From positions 1-41,127 of the forward strand of contig JAGOMX010000013.1 of assembly GCA_017993335.1 (NCBI GenBank): a stretch of DNA of 41,127 nucleotides. Direction: 5' to 3'. This DNA is from Alphaproteobacteria bacterium. Lineage in GTDB: Bacteria > Pseudomonadota > Alphaproteobacteria > JAGOMX01. The translations under genes and the position numbers were made by a program. Under the pieces are notes generated by a model. It did not search any database. It was not told the DNA's origin and saw only the letters and a list, made by a program, of their open reading frames with translations. Shown piece after piece: positions 24,617 through 32,146 of this stretch (position 1 is its first letter; every line of letters begins with the position of its first letter).

Positions 24617-25639
24617 ATGCCAAACAAGCCTGATACGATGCCCGATACGATAAAGGAAACTGAATTCACCCTGATATCTGATATGATAAGGGAGGCCCAG
24701 GATAGAGCTTGGAGGCAGGTTAATAGCACCCTTATCAAGCTTTATTGGGATATAGGTCAATTTATAAGCAATAAAAGTAGTATGGCTGGCTGGGGTAAAG
24801 GCATGGTAGAGGAACTATCTGGGTTTATACTTTCTCAAAACTCAGGCACTCAAGGATTCTCTGCCAGAAATATATGGAGAATGAAGCAATTTTACGAAGC
24901 TTACAAGGATCATGAAAAACTGTCAGCACTGCTGACAGAAATTACCTGGACAAATCATCTTCACATACTTTCAAAAACTAAATCTGATGAAGAGAGGGAG
25001 TTCTATCTCCAGTTAGCGTCCAATTATCGTTACTCTGAAAGGGAATTGGCAAGAATAATAGATGGTTGCACATTTGAAAGAACAATGATCGCCAATAAAG
25101 AACTGTCAACAGTGTTGACAGAATTTCCCGGTGATGCAAAAAACATCTTTAAAAGCAGCTATATCTTTGATTTTCTGAGCCTGCCGGAGGATCATATGGA
25201 AGTTGATTTGCAAAAAGCGCTCATTCAGAATCTCAAGAAATTTTTGCTTGAACTGGGGCCTGATTTTACCCTAATTGGAGAGGAATACCCTTTGCAGGTG
25301 GGGATGAAAGACTTTCGGATTGATATTTTGATGCATCACCGAGGGCTTAATTGCCTTTGTGCCATAGAGCTCAAGACGACAGATTTCAAGCCAGATTACA
25401 TGGGCCAAATTCAATTTTATCTTGAAGCATTAGATCGAAATGTAAAAAAAGAGCATGAAAATCCAAGCATCGGCATTCTAATCTGCAAAACCAAGAATGA
25501 GGAGATTGTGGAGTATGCTTTAAGTCGCAGCATGTCCCCTACAATGATCGCAGAGTACAAGACTAAATTGATTGATAAAGAGTTGTTGCAGCGCAGGCTT
25601 CATGCTATTACCAAAGCGATGGAAAGCGGTACAACTTGA
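24617..25639 (+). CDS. YhcG/DUF1016 family PD-(D/E)XK nuclease
   Basis: A 340-residue protein. The N-terminal DUF1016 helical domain (W-x-x-V-N-x-x-L-I-x-L-Y-W-D-I-G, F-S-A-R-N-I-W-R-M-K-Q-F-Y, R-E-F-Y-L-Q-L-A) is followed by a nuclease domain with D236, E251 and K253 (D-I-L...C-A-I-E-L-K) plus the downstream QIQFYLEALDR stretch. YhcG-type proteins are found in defence islands, often near restriction or toxin-antitoxin genes, but their activity is poorly defined. Two copies of a 19-bp palindrome lie within the gene and encode LSALLTE (about 102-108) and LSTVLTE (163-169). The start ATG has only a weak ribosome site. Confidence 0.88.
   Translation: MPNKPDTMPDTIKETEFTLISDMIREAQDRAWRQVNSTLIKLYWDIGQFISNKSSMAGWGKGMVEELSGFILSQNSGTQGFSARNIWRMKQFYEAYKDHEKLSALLTEITWTNHLHILSKTKSDEEREFYLQLASNYRYSERELARIIDGCTFERTMIANKELSTVLTEFPGDAKNIFKSSYIFDFLSLPEDHMEVDLQKALIQNLKKFLLELGPDFTLIGEEYPLQVGMKDFRIDILMHHRGLNCLCAIELKTTDFKPDYMGQIQFYLEALDRNVKKEHENPSIGILICKTKNEEIVEYALSRSMSPTMIAEYKTKLIDKELLQRRLHAITKAMESGTT
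24920..24938. repeat. Palindromic repeat copy 2, within the YhcG gene
   Basis: CTGTCAGC-ACT-GCTGACAG, coding for L-S-A-L-L-T in frame. Confidence 0.8.
25103..25121. repeat. Palindromic repeat copy 3, within the YhcG gene
   Basis: CTGTCAAC-AGT-GTTGACAG, coding for L-S-T-V-L-T in frame. Compared with copies 1 and 2 the seventh base of the left arm is A instead of G, and the pairing base in the right arm is T instead of C, so the dyad is kept. Confidence 0.8.
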
Positions 25640-25706
25640 GCTTAATGCCTCCCTATATCATGTGTTTGTGGCGCATAGATAACATACTATAGTAGAGTTA
25701 TGTAGG

Positions 25707-26543
25707 TCAGTCAGAAGTAACCCACTTTACCACCTTTGGTAATACAGCTAGATAGTCATTTGCTGGCCCCAGATTACCCAGTTGATGCGCCAGCATGTTT
25801 TCCCAATCACTAAGCAGTTCTTCTTCTTGAATCTTAGAAATTAAAGAATCTGAGTTGATAGCTGGTAACCCTCGAAATGCCAGTTTTTTGATAAAGATGT
25901 CCCTTATAGCTTCCTTATCATGGCTATGGTTATCCTTTCTCTCGAATAGGTTAATGACGTCATATAAGTCTCTAGGACGAGCCCTATCAAACAGGGCCCT
26001 GAGTTTCTCCGCAAAAATCTCATTATAAGAATAGGCTTCAGCATTATAGTTGAAGTCGTCTCCATCACTATACTGATGAAATATAGAAGTTTTAACCGAT
26101 GCCGCAACCATGAGTTCGTTCTGTGTTATATCTAGTTTTAGACGGGTTAATGAGCCCCTTTGATCTAGAGGGCCTATGTAGCCGAGTTTTCCTCTTAACG
26201 TCTTTCCCTCGGTACCAAGAAATGGCTGGACAATAATTTCTGGAACCTCAATACCAGAATATTCATATAGCCATCCTCTAACTTCTGACAAACATATGTG
26301 GATGAAATTAGGATCCGTCGATGCATCCCCTCTAATTGTAAAGTCTAGATCCTCACTATAGCGATATTCCGGGAAGTAACACTTTTTCAGACAGGTGCCG
26401 CCTTTGAAAACCCATTCTCTAGAAAGAGCTGCGTGATTGGAAATCCCAGCAAGTATCCATCCTAGAACGTAATCTTTCTCTACCATCATAGGACTAAGGT
26501 TCGAGGTGCTTGCCTTATTAAGTATTTCTTCTTTCGTTATCAC
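25707..26543 (-). CDS. AbiEii-type nucleotidyltransferase toxin
   Basis: A 278-residue protein of the AbiEii/AbiGii nucleotidyltransferase family. The catalytic core shows F-K-G-G-T-C-L-K-K (48-50 GGT) and Y-S-E-D-L-D-F (D65, D67), as in the NTP-transferase toxins of type IV toxin-antitoxin abortive-infection systems; later F-x-E-K-L-R-A-L-F-D-R-A-x-x-R-D-L-Y-D is a family segment. Such toxins block growth after phage attack, probably by adding nucleotides to tRNA. The GTG start shares one base with the stop of the upstream antitoxin gene, so the two are translationally coupled. Confidence 0.9.
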   Translation of the reverse strand: MITKEEILNKASTSNLSPMMVEKDYVLGWILAGISNHAALSREWVFKGGTCLKKCYFPEYRYSEDLDFTIRGDASTDPNFIHICLSEVRGWLYEYSGIEVPEIIVQPFLGTEGKTLRGKLGYIGPLDQRGSLTRLKLDITQNELMVAASVKTSIFHQYSDGDDFNYNAEAYSYNEIFAEKLRALFDRARPRDLYDVINLFERKDNHSHDKEAIRDIFIKKLAFRGLPAINSDSLISKIQEEELLSDWENMLAHQLGNLGPANDYLAVLPKVVKWVTSD

Positions 26544-27352
26544 TATTGCTTCTCTTTCTTAAAACTATCAGGAACCCAGAGCTGCCATTTAGTAACGAGT
26601 CTAGGGCAGCTCTGGGATGGAACTAGCTTAACTTTTCCTTGGGATTTCTGCTCTAGAAGAAACTTTTCCGCCTCTGAGGTTAATAGTCCCTCAGATTCTA
26701 ACAGGAAACCTAGCCTTTTAATTACAGCGCCGTTTTTCAAATCCAAAGCGTATTTTATCAAAAGACCTACATCCTTATGTTCGGATGATAAATATTCTCT
26801 GAAAACCTCCTGTAGAACCTTACTTCCACCAAAATGTTGGGGAGACTCTAACATATCAATCATTGTGCGAGAAGGATCGCTTACCTTCAGCTTTGCGTTT
26901 CCCTTCCAGACTGTTTTTAATCCAAATAATCTGTCTTCTGATATTTTATGTACGAGAAAAATGTGACCTAAATAGGTATGCATGGACTTTTTCTGAGGAG
27001 CTGACGTATATACAAACGTATTGCGAAAAATCTGATCGGTAAGATCCCAATGGGAAATTGCATCCCAGCCTCCTATATAACAAGGTTCAAACAACGCGTT
27101 CGCCAGAATCCAGGGATCCCCTACAAAAGGCTGACCTTCGTTATAAGACTGAGGAGCTGGCAAATAAACTCCCTGCTTTACCCGGAAAAGCCATCCTGAA
27201 CGAGCAAGTCTATAGAGAATCATTTTGGCCTTATCATGAGGAACGCCAAGTATAATCGACGCATCACCAATCGTTATGGGTATCTTCCCTCTCCCAACAA
27301 GTTGAGAGAAGTATTTGCGATATTTCTGATCAAAGCCTTTTAATTCTGTCAT
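26543..27352 (-). CDS. AbiEi-type antitoxin / transcriptional regulator
   Basis: A 269-residue protein with an N-terminal winged-helix region (about residues 20-65; I-T-I-G-D-A-S-I-I-L-G-V-x-x-D-K-A-K-M-I-L-Y-R-L) and the AbiEi C-terminal region, including W-D-A-I-S-H-W-D-L-T-D-Q and V-S-D-P-S-R-T-M-I-D-M-L. AbiEi neutralises the adjacent nucleotidyltransferase and autorepresses its own promoter through inverted repeats. There is no ribosome site before the ATG, and the first operator arm abuts the start codon, so the message may be leaderless. Confidence 0.85.
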   Translation of the reverse strand: MTELKGFDQKYRKYFSQLVGRGKIPITIGDASIILGVPHDKAKMILYRLARSGWLFRVKQGVYLPAPQSYNEGQPFVGDPWILANALFEPCYIGGWDAISHWDLTDQIFRNTFVYTSAPQKKSMHTYLGHIFLVHKISEDRLFGLKTVWKGNAKLKVSDPSRTMIDMLESPQHFGGSKVLQEVFREYLSSEHKDVGLLIKYALDLKNGAVIKRLGFLLESEGLLTSEAEKFLLEQKSQGKVKLVPSQSCPRLVTKWQLWVPDSFKKEKQ

Positions 27353-27412
27353 GGTACAGTTAGACTACCATAAATAAGCGCTATGTGCAATACTCGGCAG
27401 TCTGAATGTACC
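27353..27412 (-). promoter_or_regulatory. Operator-like imperfect inverted repeat of the AbiE operon
   Basis: GGTACAGTTAGACT (27353-27366) and AGTCTGAATGTACC (27399-27412) are inverted copies with 12 of 14 bases matching, centred 30 bases before the antitoxin ATG. A weak minus-strand -35/-10 pair (TTGCAC, 17 bases, TAGTCT) lies between and on them. AbiEi binding to inverted repeats is established for the family; the site here is inferred. Confidence 0.55.
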
Positions 27413-27413
27413 A

Positions 27414-27447
27414 ATATCATGAGTTTTTGGCACAAAACACATGATAT
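27414..27447. promoter_or_regulatory. Second dyad upstream of the AbiE operon
   Basis: ATATCATG (27414-27421) and CATGATAT (27440-27447) are perfect 8-bp inverted repeats, 18 bases apart, next to the first dyad. May extend the operator or belong to the edge of the transposase remnant. Confidence 0.4.
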
Positions 27448-27506
27448 GAGTTACTGTTTATAGGCTCAAATTTTTTTCATGAAGGAGAGGCTTGTCATGC
27501 CGTGTT

Positions 27507-27707
27507 TCAGGAAAAAAGTGATAGCTGACGACATAATTCTTCTCTTAAGCACTCGGCTTCTTTCATAAGGGCATCCAGCTCAATTTCTGTTTTTGCGCTG
27601 CCCACATGGCGAATCACAACACATTTACGATCGACATATCGAACAATTTGGACAGCTTTAGTTCCTGATAAAGCGCTGATTTTTCTGATTTTGAGGTCCC
27701 CACGCAT
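27507..27707 (-). pseudogene. Transposase N-terminal remnant (IS1634-like)
   Basis: A 66-residue frame with the N-terminal pattern K-I-R-K-I-S-A-L-S-G-T-K-A-V-Q-I-V-R-Y...I-R-H-V-G-S-A, seen at the start of IS1634/IS4-type transposases, and ending Q-L-S-L-F-S before a TGA. The catalytic DDE domain is absent, so this is a fragment, not a functional gene. It sits about 120 bases inside the right edge of the island. Confidence 0.6.
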
Positions 27708-27821
27708 GCCATAACACAGGCTTTAGTGTGACAAAACGCACTAATATATTTCTGAAACCATTGATTTTATTGGGATTCGAAAACTATTCTGCTGAAATTT
27801 CAAAAAATGGCATAAATCAGG

Positions 27822-27938
27822 AAAAGAAAAAGCCATCATTGCAACGCGTCAATATATCAAAAGACAATCCACTTTTTTCAAAAGCCAATTCCCTGAGGCT
27901 AAGCTATACCATTTATCCTAAATAAGTATCGTTACCCC
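27822..27938 (+). repeat. Right 117-bp direct repeat (second copy of the miaA 3' end)
   Basis: Encodes, in the miaA frame, E-K-A-I-I-A-T-R-Q-Y-I-K-R-Q-S-T-F-F-K-S and onward to the TAA. No start or upstream miaA sequence precedes it, so it is a non-expressed fragment. Only synonymous or mild changes separate it from the gene. The hairpin terminator 27 bases further on would have ended the original miaA transcript. Confidence 0.9.
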
Positions 27939-27964
27939 CATCTTTTAAACCCAGTTGCGTGCAT

Positions 27965-27997
27965 AAAAAAACCCGCCAAAAATGACGGGTTTTTTTG
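27965..27997. terminator. Strong bidirectional intrinsic terminator
   Basis: A7 followed by CCCG pairs with CGGG followed by T8, with a CA/TG inner pair after one mismatch and a 4-A loop. A T-run follows the stem on both strands. It lies between the miaA copy (+) and the BI-1 gene (-), so it can serve both. Confidence 0.88.
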
Positions 27998-28009
27998 AGT
28001 GTCTTTCGT

Positions 28010-28738
28010 TTATTTTCTGTCGCCTAATAGACGAAGGAGATAAAGGAACAAGTTTATGAAGTCTAAGTATAGGCTTAAGGCGCCGTAAATCGCACCTTTT
28101 GCATACATTTCTTCACCCATATTGTCGGAATAGGAGGCCTTAATGCGTTGTGTGTCATAAGCCGTTAGTCCTGTAAAGATCAGTACGCCAATCACAGAAA
28201 TAGCGAACTCAAGGGCTGAACTGCCTAGGAATATATTCACAACACTTGCAAGGATTAGCCCGATAAGACCCATAAACAAGAAGGATCCAAAGCTGCTAAG
28301 GTCCTTTTCAGTGGTGTAGCCGTAAAGGCTCATAGCACCGAAGGTTGCCGATGTGATAAAGAACACACGGGCAATGCTACCCATCTCATAGGTTAAAAAT
28401 ATAGAGGACAGCGATAGACCCATTGTTGCGGCAAAAAGCCAGAATAACAGCTGTGCCGTTGAAGCACTTATCTTGTTAATCCCAAAGGACAAAACCAACA
28501 CAAACGCCAGAGGACCGAACATTACGGCGTACACAAGAGGTGTGCCGTATATGGCCTGCAACATAGCGGGTGATGATGCGGTTATGAAGGATATGGCGCC
28601 TGTAAGAGCAAGACCTCCCATCATATAGTTGTATACCTTAAGTAGGTAACTGCGAAGGCTTACATCCACATAAGCCTGTTCGGTCGCCCTCTGTACAGCA
28701 GAAGTGTGAACTCGATTCGACTTGAAATCCGTTGCCAT
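28010..28738 (-). CDS. Bax inhibitor-1/YccA family membrane protein
   Basis: A 242-residue protein with seven hydrophobic segments. The family signature G-L-x-A-Y-D-T-Q-R-I-K lies near residue 195, and the C-terminal GALSLYLDFINLFLYLLRLLG matches BI-1/YccA proteins, which in eukaryotes are calcium-leak channels that restrain cell death and in bacteria modulate FtsH. A GGAGA ribosome site precedes the ATG. It lies just downstream of the cytochrome oxidase genes on the minus strand. Confidence 0.93.
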   Translation of the reverse strand: MATDFKSNRVHTSAVQRATEQAYVDVSLRSYLLKVYNYMMGGLALTGAISFITASSPAMLQAIYGTPLVYAVMFGPLAFVLVLSFGINKISASTAQLLFWLFAATMGLSLSSIFLTYEMGSIARVFFITSATFGAMSLYGYTTEKDLSSFGSFLFMGLIGLILASVVNIFLGSSALEFAISVIGVLIFTGLTAYDTQRIKASYSDNMGEEMYAKGAIYGALSLYLDFINLFLYLLRLLGDRK

Positions 28739-28807
28739 GAAATTTTCTCCTCATACATAGCTTTTTATATAGCTATTATACAGCTCTCCGCCACTAAAAT
28801 CAAGGAT

Positions 28808-29335
28808 TTAGCTTTTAAACGGAAAGAAAGTATAAGACAAAGTAATGGTTGAAATATCCTCTACGTTTTTATCATCTGCAAATTCTGGCGAGATAAAAAA
28901 CTGTACGGGCATTTCGACAACTTTATGGGGTTCTAGCGTTTGTTCAATAAAGCAAAAGCATTCTATTTTATTAAAGTAAATTCCGGCTTTATCCGGCGTA
29001 ACATTGTAAATGGCCATACCTTTTAGTGGAAGATCTGATAGATTCTCCGCCTCATAAAAAGCCAGAGCAGATTCACCAGCGCGGACGATTATTTCGTGTT
29101 GCAGAGGCTTAAAACGCCATGGGAGTGCGGGATTTACATCTGCATTAAATTGAACGCGTATATAGCGTTCACGAATATCTCCGGTGGGGGCTATAGCGAC
29201 TTGCGTTGTTCCACCATATCCAGTTTGCTGACAAAACAAACGGTATAAGGGAACAGATGCATAAGCCAGAGCTGTCATAGCTGCCAGTAGCGCGCAAATA
29301 AGGATAACTGTGTTTCTATGGGGATGAATAGCCAT
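28808..29335 (-). CDS. ctaG: Cytochrome c oxidase assembly protein CtaG/Cox11
   Basis: A 175-residue protein with one N-terminal membrane anchor, then a periplasmic copper-binding domain. The P-L-Y-R-L-F-C-Q-x-T-G-Y-G-G-T segment and the copper-binding C-F-C-F motif (KIECFCFIEQ) are definitive for Cox11. It delivers copper to the CuB site of subunit I. It is separated from ctaB by a small CoxF-like gene, as in other alphaproteobacteria. Confidence 0.96.
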   Translation of the reverse strand: MAIHPHRNTVILICALLAAMTALAYASVPLYRLFCQQTGYGGTTQVAIAPTGDIRERYIRVQFNADVNPALPWRFKPLQHEIIVRAGESALAFYEAENLSDLPLKGMAIYNVTPDKAGIYFNKIECFCFIEQTLEPHKVVEMPVQFFISPEFADDKNVEDISTITLSYTFFPFKS

Positions 29336-29355
29336 TTATAACTTTAGACGATACG

Positions 29356-29472
29356 TCAAAAACCCTTCATTTTCACAATGCTTAACCCATAAAATAGTAA
29401 GCACAAGGACACGAGCGTAAAGAGCATAAGGCGATTTTTGACTTTTAAATTATTTCTTTTGTCTTCACGCAT
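29356..29472 (-). CDS. coxF: Small single-pass membrane protein, CoxF-like
   Basis: A 38-residue frame not expected from length alone. It starts with ATG overlapping the ctaB stop by 8 bases, behind a strong GGAGG site (inside ctaB) five bases away, and ends 20 bases before ctaG. The sequence has a basic N terminus (K-x-K-N-R) followed by one hydrophobic helix, L-M-L-F-T-L-V-S-L-C-L-L-F-Y-G-L, then V-K-M. In many alphaproteobacteria a small protein called CoxF, with the same basic-plus-helix architecture and I-V-R/K-L/M ending, occupies exactly this place between ctaB and ctaG. Assignment is by position, ribosome site and architecture. Confidence 0.7.
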   Translation of the reverse strand: MREDKRNNLKVKNRLMLFTLVSLCLLFYGLSIVKMKGF

Positions 29473-30382
29473 AGGTGCCTCCAATCAGTTTGTCGATAAA
29501 AATAGCGAGATAGAGTGTAAAAAGATAAAAAATTGAAAACCAAAATAGCTTTTTCGCCGGGGCTATATCGTCTGTTTGTTTCACCCTCCAGGCATAATAC
29601 ATAAACATTAAACCCATAAGAACAGCGATGCTGATGTAAAACCAGCCACTCATCCCTATAAAAAATGGTGCAAGAGAGGTTAGAAATAAAACACCACTGT
29701 AGAGCAAAATCTGTTTTTTCGTTTCTTGAATTCCCGCAGTCACGGGAAGCATGGGAATGTTGGCGTCTTGGTACTCTTTAGATGTAAAAAGAGCCAGAGC
29801 CCAAAAGTGGGGCGGTGTCCAAAAAAAGATGATCGCAAAGAGAATAACTGGCTCGATGGTAATATCTCCGGTCACGGCAGCCCAACCAATCATAGGAGGA
29901 AAGGCTCCTGCGGCTCCACCAATAACGATATTTTGGGGCGTGCGGCGTTTCAGCCAAATTGTGTAAATAACGGCGTAAAAAAAGATGGTGAAGGCTAGTA
30001 AGGTTGCCGCTAGCCAATTGGTGGCTAACGCGAGTGTGGCAACGGCTCCACAACTTAATATAGTAGCCATGATGACAGCATCTTCAGAGGTCAGGCGACC
30101 CGAAGGTATGGGCCTTTTTTTTGTCCGTTGCATAATAGCATCCACATCGTGATCATAGGCCATGTTATAGGCTCCCGATGCGCCTGCACCGATAGCGATA
30201 CATAAAATGCTGACGAAAAAAATGTAAGGGTGCATAGAGCCGGGTGCCATAAAGGCGCCAATCATAGCGGTAAATATGACCAGGGACATCACCCTGGGTT
30301 TTAACAACATAAAATAGTCCATGGCCGTTGAGTATGGGCGAGGGGAGAAATTTAGGTCAGGGTGGATAATTTTTTTCGGCAT
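29465..30382 (-). CDS. ctaB: Protoheme IX farnesyltransferase (heme O synthase)
   Basis: A 305-residue polytopic UbiA-family prenyltransferase. The first Asp-rich motif N-M-A-Y-D-H-D-V-D-A-I-M-x-R-T-x-x-R-P (about 92-110) binds the farnesyl diphosphate and Mg; L-K-P-R-V-M-S-L-V-I-F-T is the family N-terminal segment. It makes heme O for the oxidase. Transcribed downstream of ctaD, with a hairpin between them. Confidence 0.95.
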   Translation of the reverse strand: MPKKIIHPDLNFSPRPYSTAMDYFMLLKPRVMSLVIFTAMIGAFMAPGSMHPYIFFVSILCIAIGAGASGAYNMAYDHDVDAIMQRTKKRPIPSGRLTSEDAVIMATILSCGAVATLALATNWLAATLLAFTIFFYAVIYTIWLKRRTPQNIVIGGAAGAFPPMIGWAAVTGDITIEPVILFAIIFFWTPPHFWALALFTSKEYQDANIPMLPVTAGIQETKKQILLYSGVLFLTSLAPFFIGMSGWFYISIAVLMGLMFMYYAWRVKQTDDIAPAKKLFWFSIFYLFTLYLAIFIDKLIGGTYA

Positions 30383-30482
30383 CGCGCATACACTCTCAAA
30401 TACTATAGCTTATTCAAAAAGAACTCTTCGTCTCTCATTTTCAATAACGTCGTCTACTTTTACTCATATTCAAAAGCGAAGA

Positions 30483-30507
30483 GGGATTGGGAGTAGAGCC
30501 CAATCCC
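30483..30507 (-). terminator. Hairpin after ctaD
   Basis: Perfect 9-bp stem GGGATTGGG/CCCAATCCC with a 7-base loop, starting 8 bases after the ctaD stop. The minus-strand sequence after it (TCTTCGCTTTTG) is only partly U-rich, so it may be an attenuator or an mRNA stabiliser rather than a full stop before ctaB. Confidence 0.6.
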
Positions 30508-30514
30508 ACCTTAT

Positions 30515-32119
30515 TTAGTGTGTATATTTCATCACCGGTTGCGTTTCAAAAGTATGGAAAGGCGCGGGTGAGTCCACAGTCCATTCCAGCGTGTCGGCGC
30601 CTTCTCCCCAAGGGTTCGCTTCGGCTTTTTTGCCTTTTATCAGCGTGTAAAAGACAATGAAAATAAAGAAGAGTGTTGACGCAAATGTCATGTAGGCGCC
30701 CATAGAGGCTACATGATTCCATGGTGAAAACGCATCTGGGTAATCGGGTATGCGACGAGGCATGCCGGCTAAACCAAGAAAATGCATGGGAAAGAATAAG
30801 ATGTTTACACCAACAAATGTCGTCCAGAAATGAATCTGCCCCATAACTTCAGGGTATTGTTTTCCGGACATTTTGCCAAACCAGTAATAAAATCCAGAGA
30901 AAATCGCAAAAACAGAACCTAAGGACAATACGTAATGAAAATGGGCCACCACATAGTAGGTGTCATGCATCATTATATCTAATCCTTGGTTGGAAAGAGC
31001 AACGCCTGTTAGTCCCCCCATCGTAAACAAAGCGATAAATCCAATAGCAAAAAGCATAGGCGTTTTAAAGGTAATGGATCCACCCCACATGGTTGCGAGC
31101 CAGCTGAAAATTTTAATTCCCGTCGGGACCGCAATAATCATGGTGGCGGCTGTAAAGTATGCATTAATCCGTACATCCATACCCACAGTAAACATGTGAT
31201 GTGCCCAGACAACAAATCCAATAAAGCCGATAGATACCATGGCATAAACCATGCCCAGATAACCAAAAATGGGTTTGCGAGAAAAAGTTGTAATGACGTG
31301 ACTGATAATGCCAAAGGCTGGCAAAATCATAATGTATACCTCTGGATGACCAAAAAACCAGAATAAGTGTTGGAATAATACAGGGTCTCCACCACCTGCT
31401 GGATCAAAGAATGTGGTGCCAAAGTTACGATCCGTTAAAAGCATCGTAATGGCGCCCGCAAGAACCGGTAGGGATATAACAAGCAAGAACGCCGTCACCA
31501 AACTTCCCCATACAAACAAAGGCATGTGATGCAAAGACATACCCGGTGCCCTCATATTAAAGATGGTCGTAATGAAGTTTATCGCCCCTAAAATAGAGCT
31601 GGCACCCGCAATATGTAAAGCGAGCAACATGAAGTCCACAGAGGCATCCTGGTGACCAACCATACTGCTGAGCGGCGGGTAGAAGGTCCAACCGGTTCCC
31701 GCACCCAGGCCTGTAAGGGATGCAAATCCCAGTAAAATTAATGAAGCCGGCAATAGCCAAAAACTAATATTGTTCATACGTGGAAAAGCCATGTCCGGCG
31801 CCCCAATGAGGAGGGGGATAAAATAATTTCCAAATCCACCAATTAAGCCCGGCATGACCATGAAAAATATCATTAATAGGCCATGCATGCTGATGACCAC
31901 ATTATACATTTGAAAGTTATCGCCAAAAACGGGAGAGCCAGGCTCCGCCAATTGTGCGCGTATCAGAACGGAAAGGGCCCCTCCTAGCAAACCGGAAAAA
32001 ATAGAAAAAATGATATACATAATTCCTATGTCCTTGTGGTTCGTCGAAAAGACCCAGCGACGCCACCCTGTGGGGTGATGGGAATGGTGATTGTCGTGTG
32101 TTGCTGTAGCCGCGCTCAT
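30515..32119 (-). CDS. ctaD: Cytochrome c oxidase subunit I (aa3-type)
   Basis: A 534-residue polytopic haem-copper oxidase subunit. It shows [10 protein letters not shown] (CuB histidine and the cross-linked Tyr region), V-W-A-H-H-M-F (the other two CuB histidines), and H-F-H-Y-V-L-S near the haem a/a3 ligands. The N-terminal residues [11 protein letters not shown] are also typical. A His-rich leader ([15 protein letters not shown]) precedes the first helix. It follows ctaC at 27 bases. A GAGG site precedes the ATG. Confidence 0.98.
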   Translation of the reverse strand: MSAATATHDNHHSHHPTGWRRWVFSTNHKDIGIMYIIFSIFSGLLGGALSVLIRAQLAEPGSPVFGDNFQMYNVVISMHGLLMIFFMVMPGLIGGFGNYFIPLLIGAPDMAFPRMNNISFWLLPASLILLGFASLTGLGAGTGWTFYPPLSSMVGHQDASVDFMLLALHIAGASSILGAINFITTIFNMRAPGMSLHHMPLFVWGSLVTAFLLVISLPVLAGAITMLLTDRNFGTTFFDPAGGGDPVLFQHLFWFFGHPEVYIMILPAFGIISHVITTFSRKPIFGYLGMVYAMVSIGFIGFVVWAHHMFTVGMDVRINAYFTAATMIIAVPTGIKIFSWLATMWGGSITFKTPMLFAIGFIALFTMGGLTGVALSNQGLDIMMHDTYYVVAHFHYVLSLGSVFAIFSGFYYWFGKMSGKQYPEVMGQIHFWTTFVGVNILFFPMHFLGLAGMPRRIPDYPDAFSPWNHVASMGAYMTFASTLFFIFIVFYTLIKGKKAEANPWGEGADTLEWTVDSPAPFHTFETQPVMKYTH

Positions 32120-32146
32120 TAGGTTAACCTCGTTGATTCTTATTGG

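Larger units (their letters stand above)
21623..27938. mobile_element. Genomic island inserted at the 3' end of miaA
   Basis: A segment of about 6.2 kb bounded by 117-bp direct repeats of the miaA 3' end. It carries an exported F-box-like protein, a damaged reverse transcriptase, a YhcG nuclease, an AbiE pair and a transposase remnant, none of which are core genes. After the right repeat comes a strong terminator and the BI-1 gene, which is the arrangement expected to follow miaA before insertion. No integrase or recombinase gene is seen, so the element may be a degenerate or satellite island. The boundaries are directly visible; the mechanism is inferred. Confidence 0.75.

Noticed and set aside
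27728..27925. A plus-strand 65-residue frame across the right miaA copy
   Set aside because: It reads the miaA repeat in the wrong frame; the conserved amino acids are in a different frame, which is only a gene fragment.
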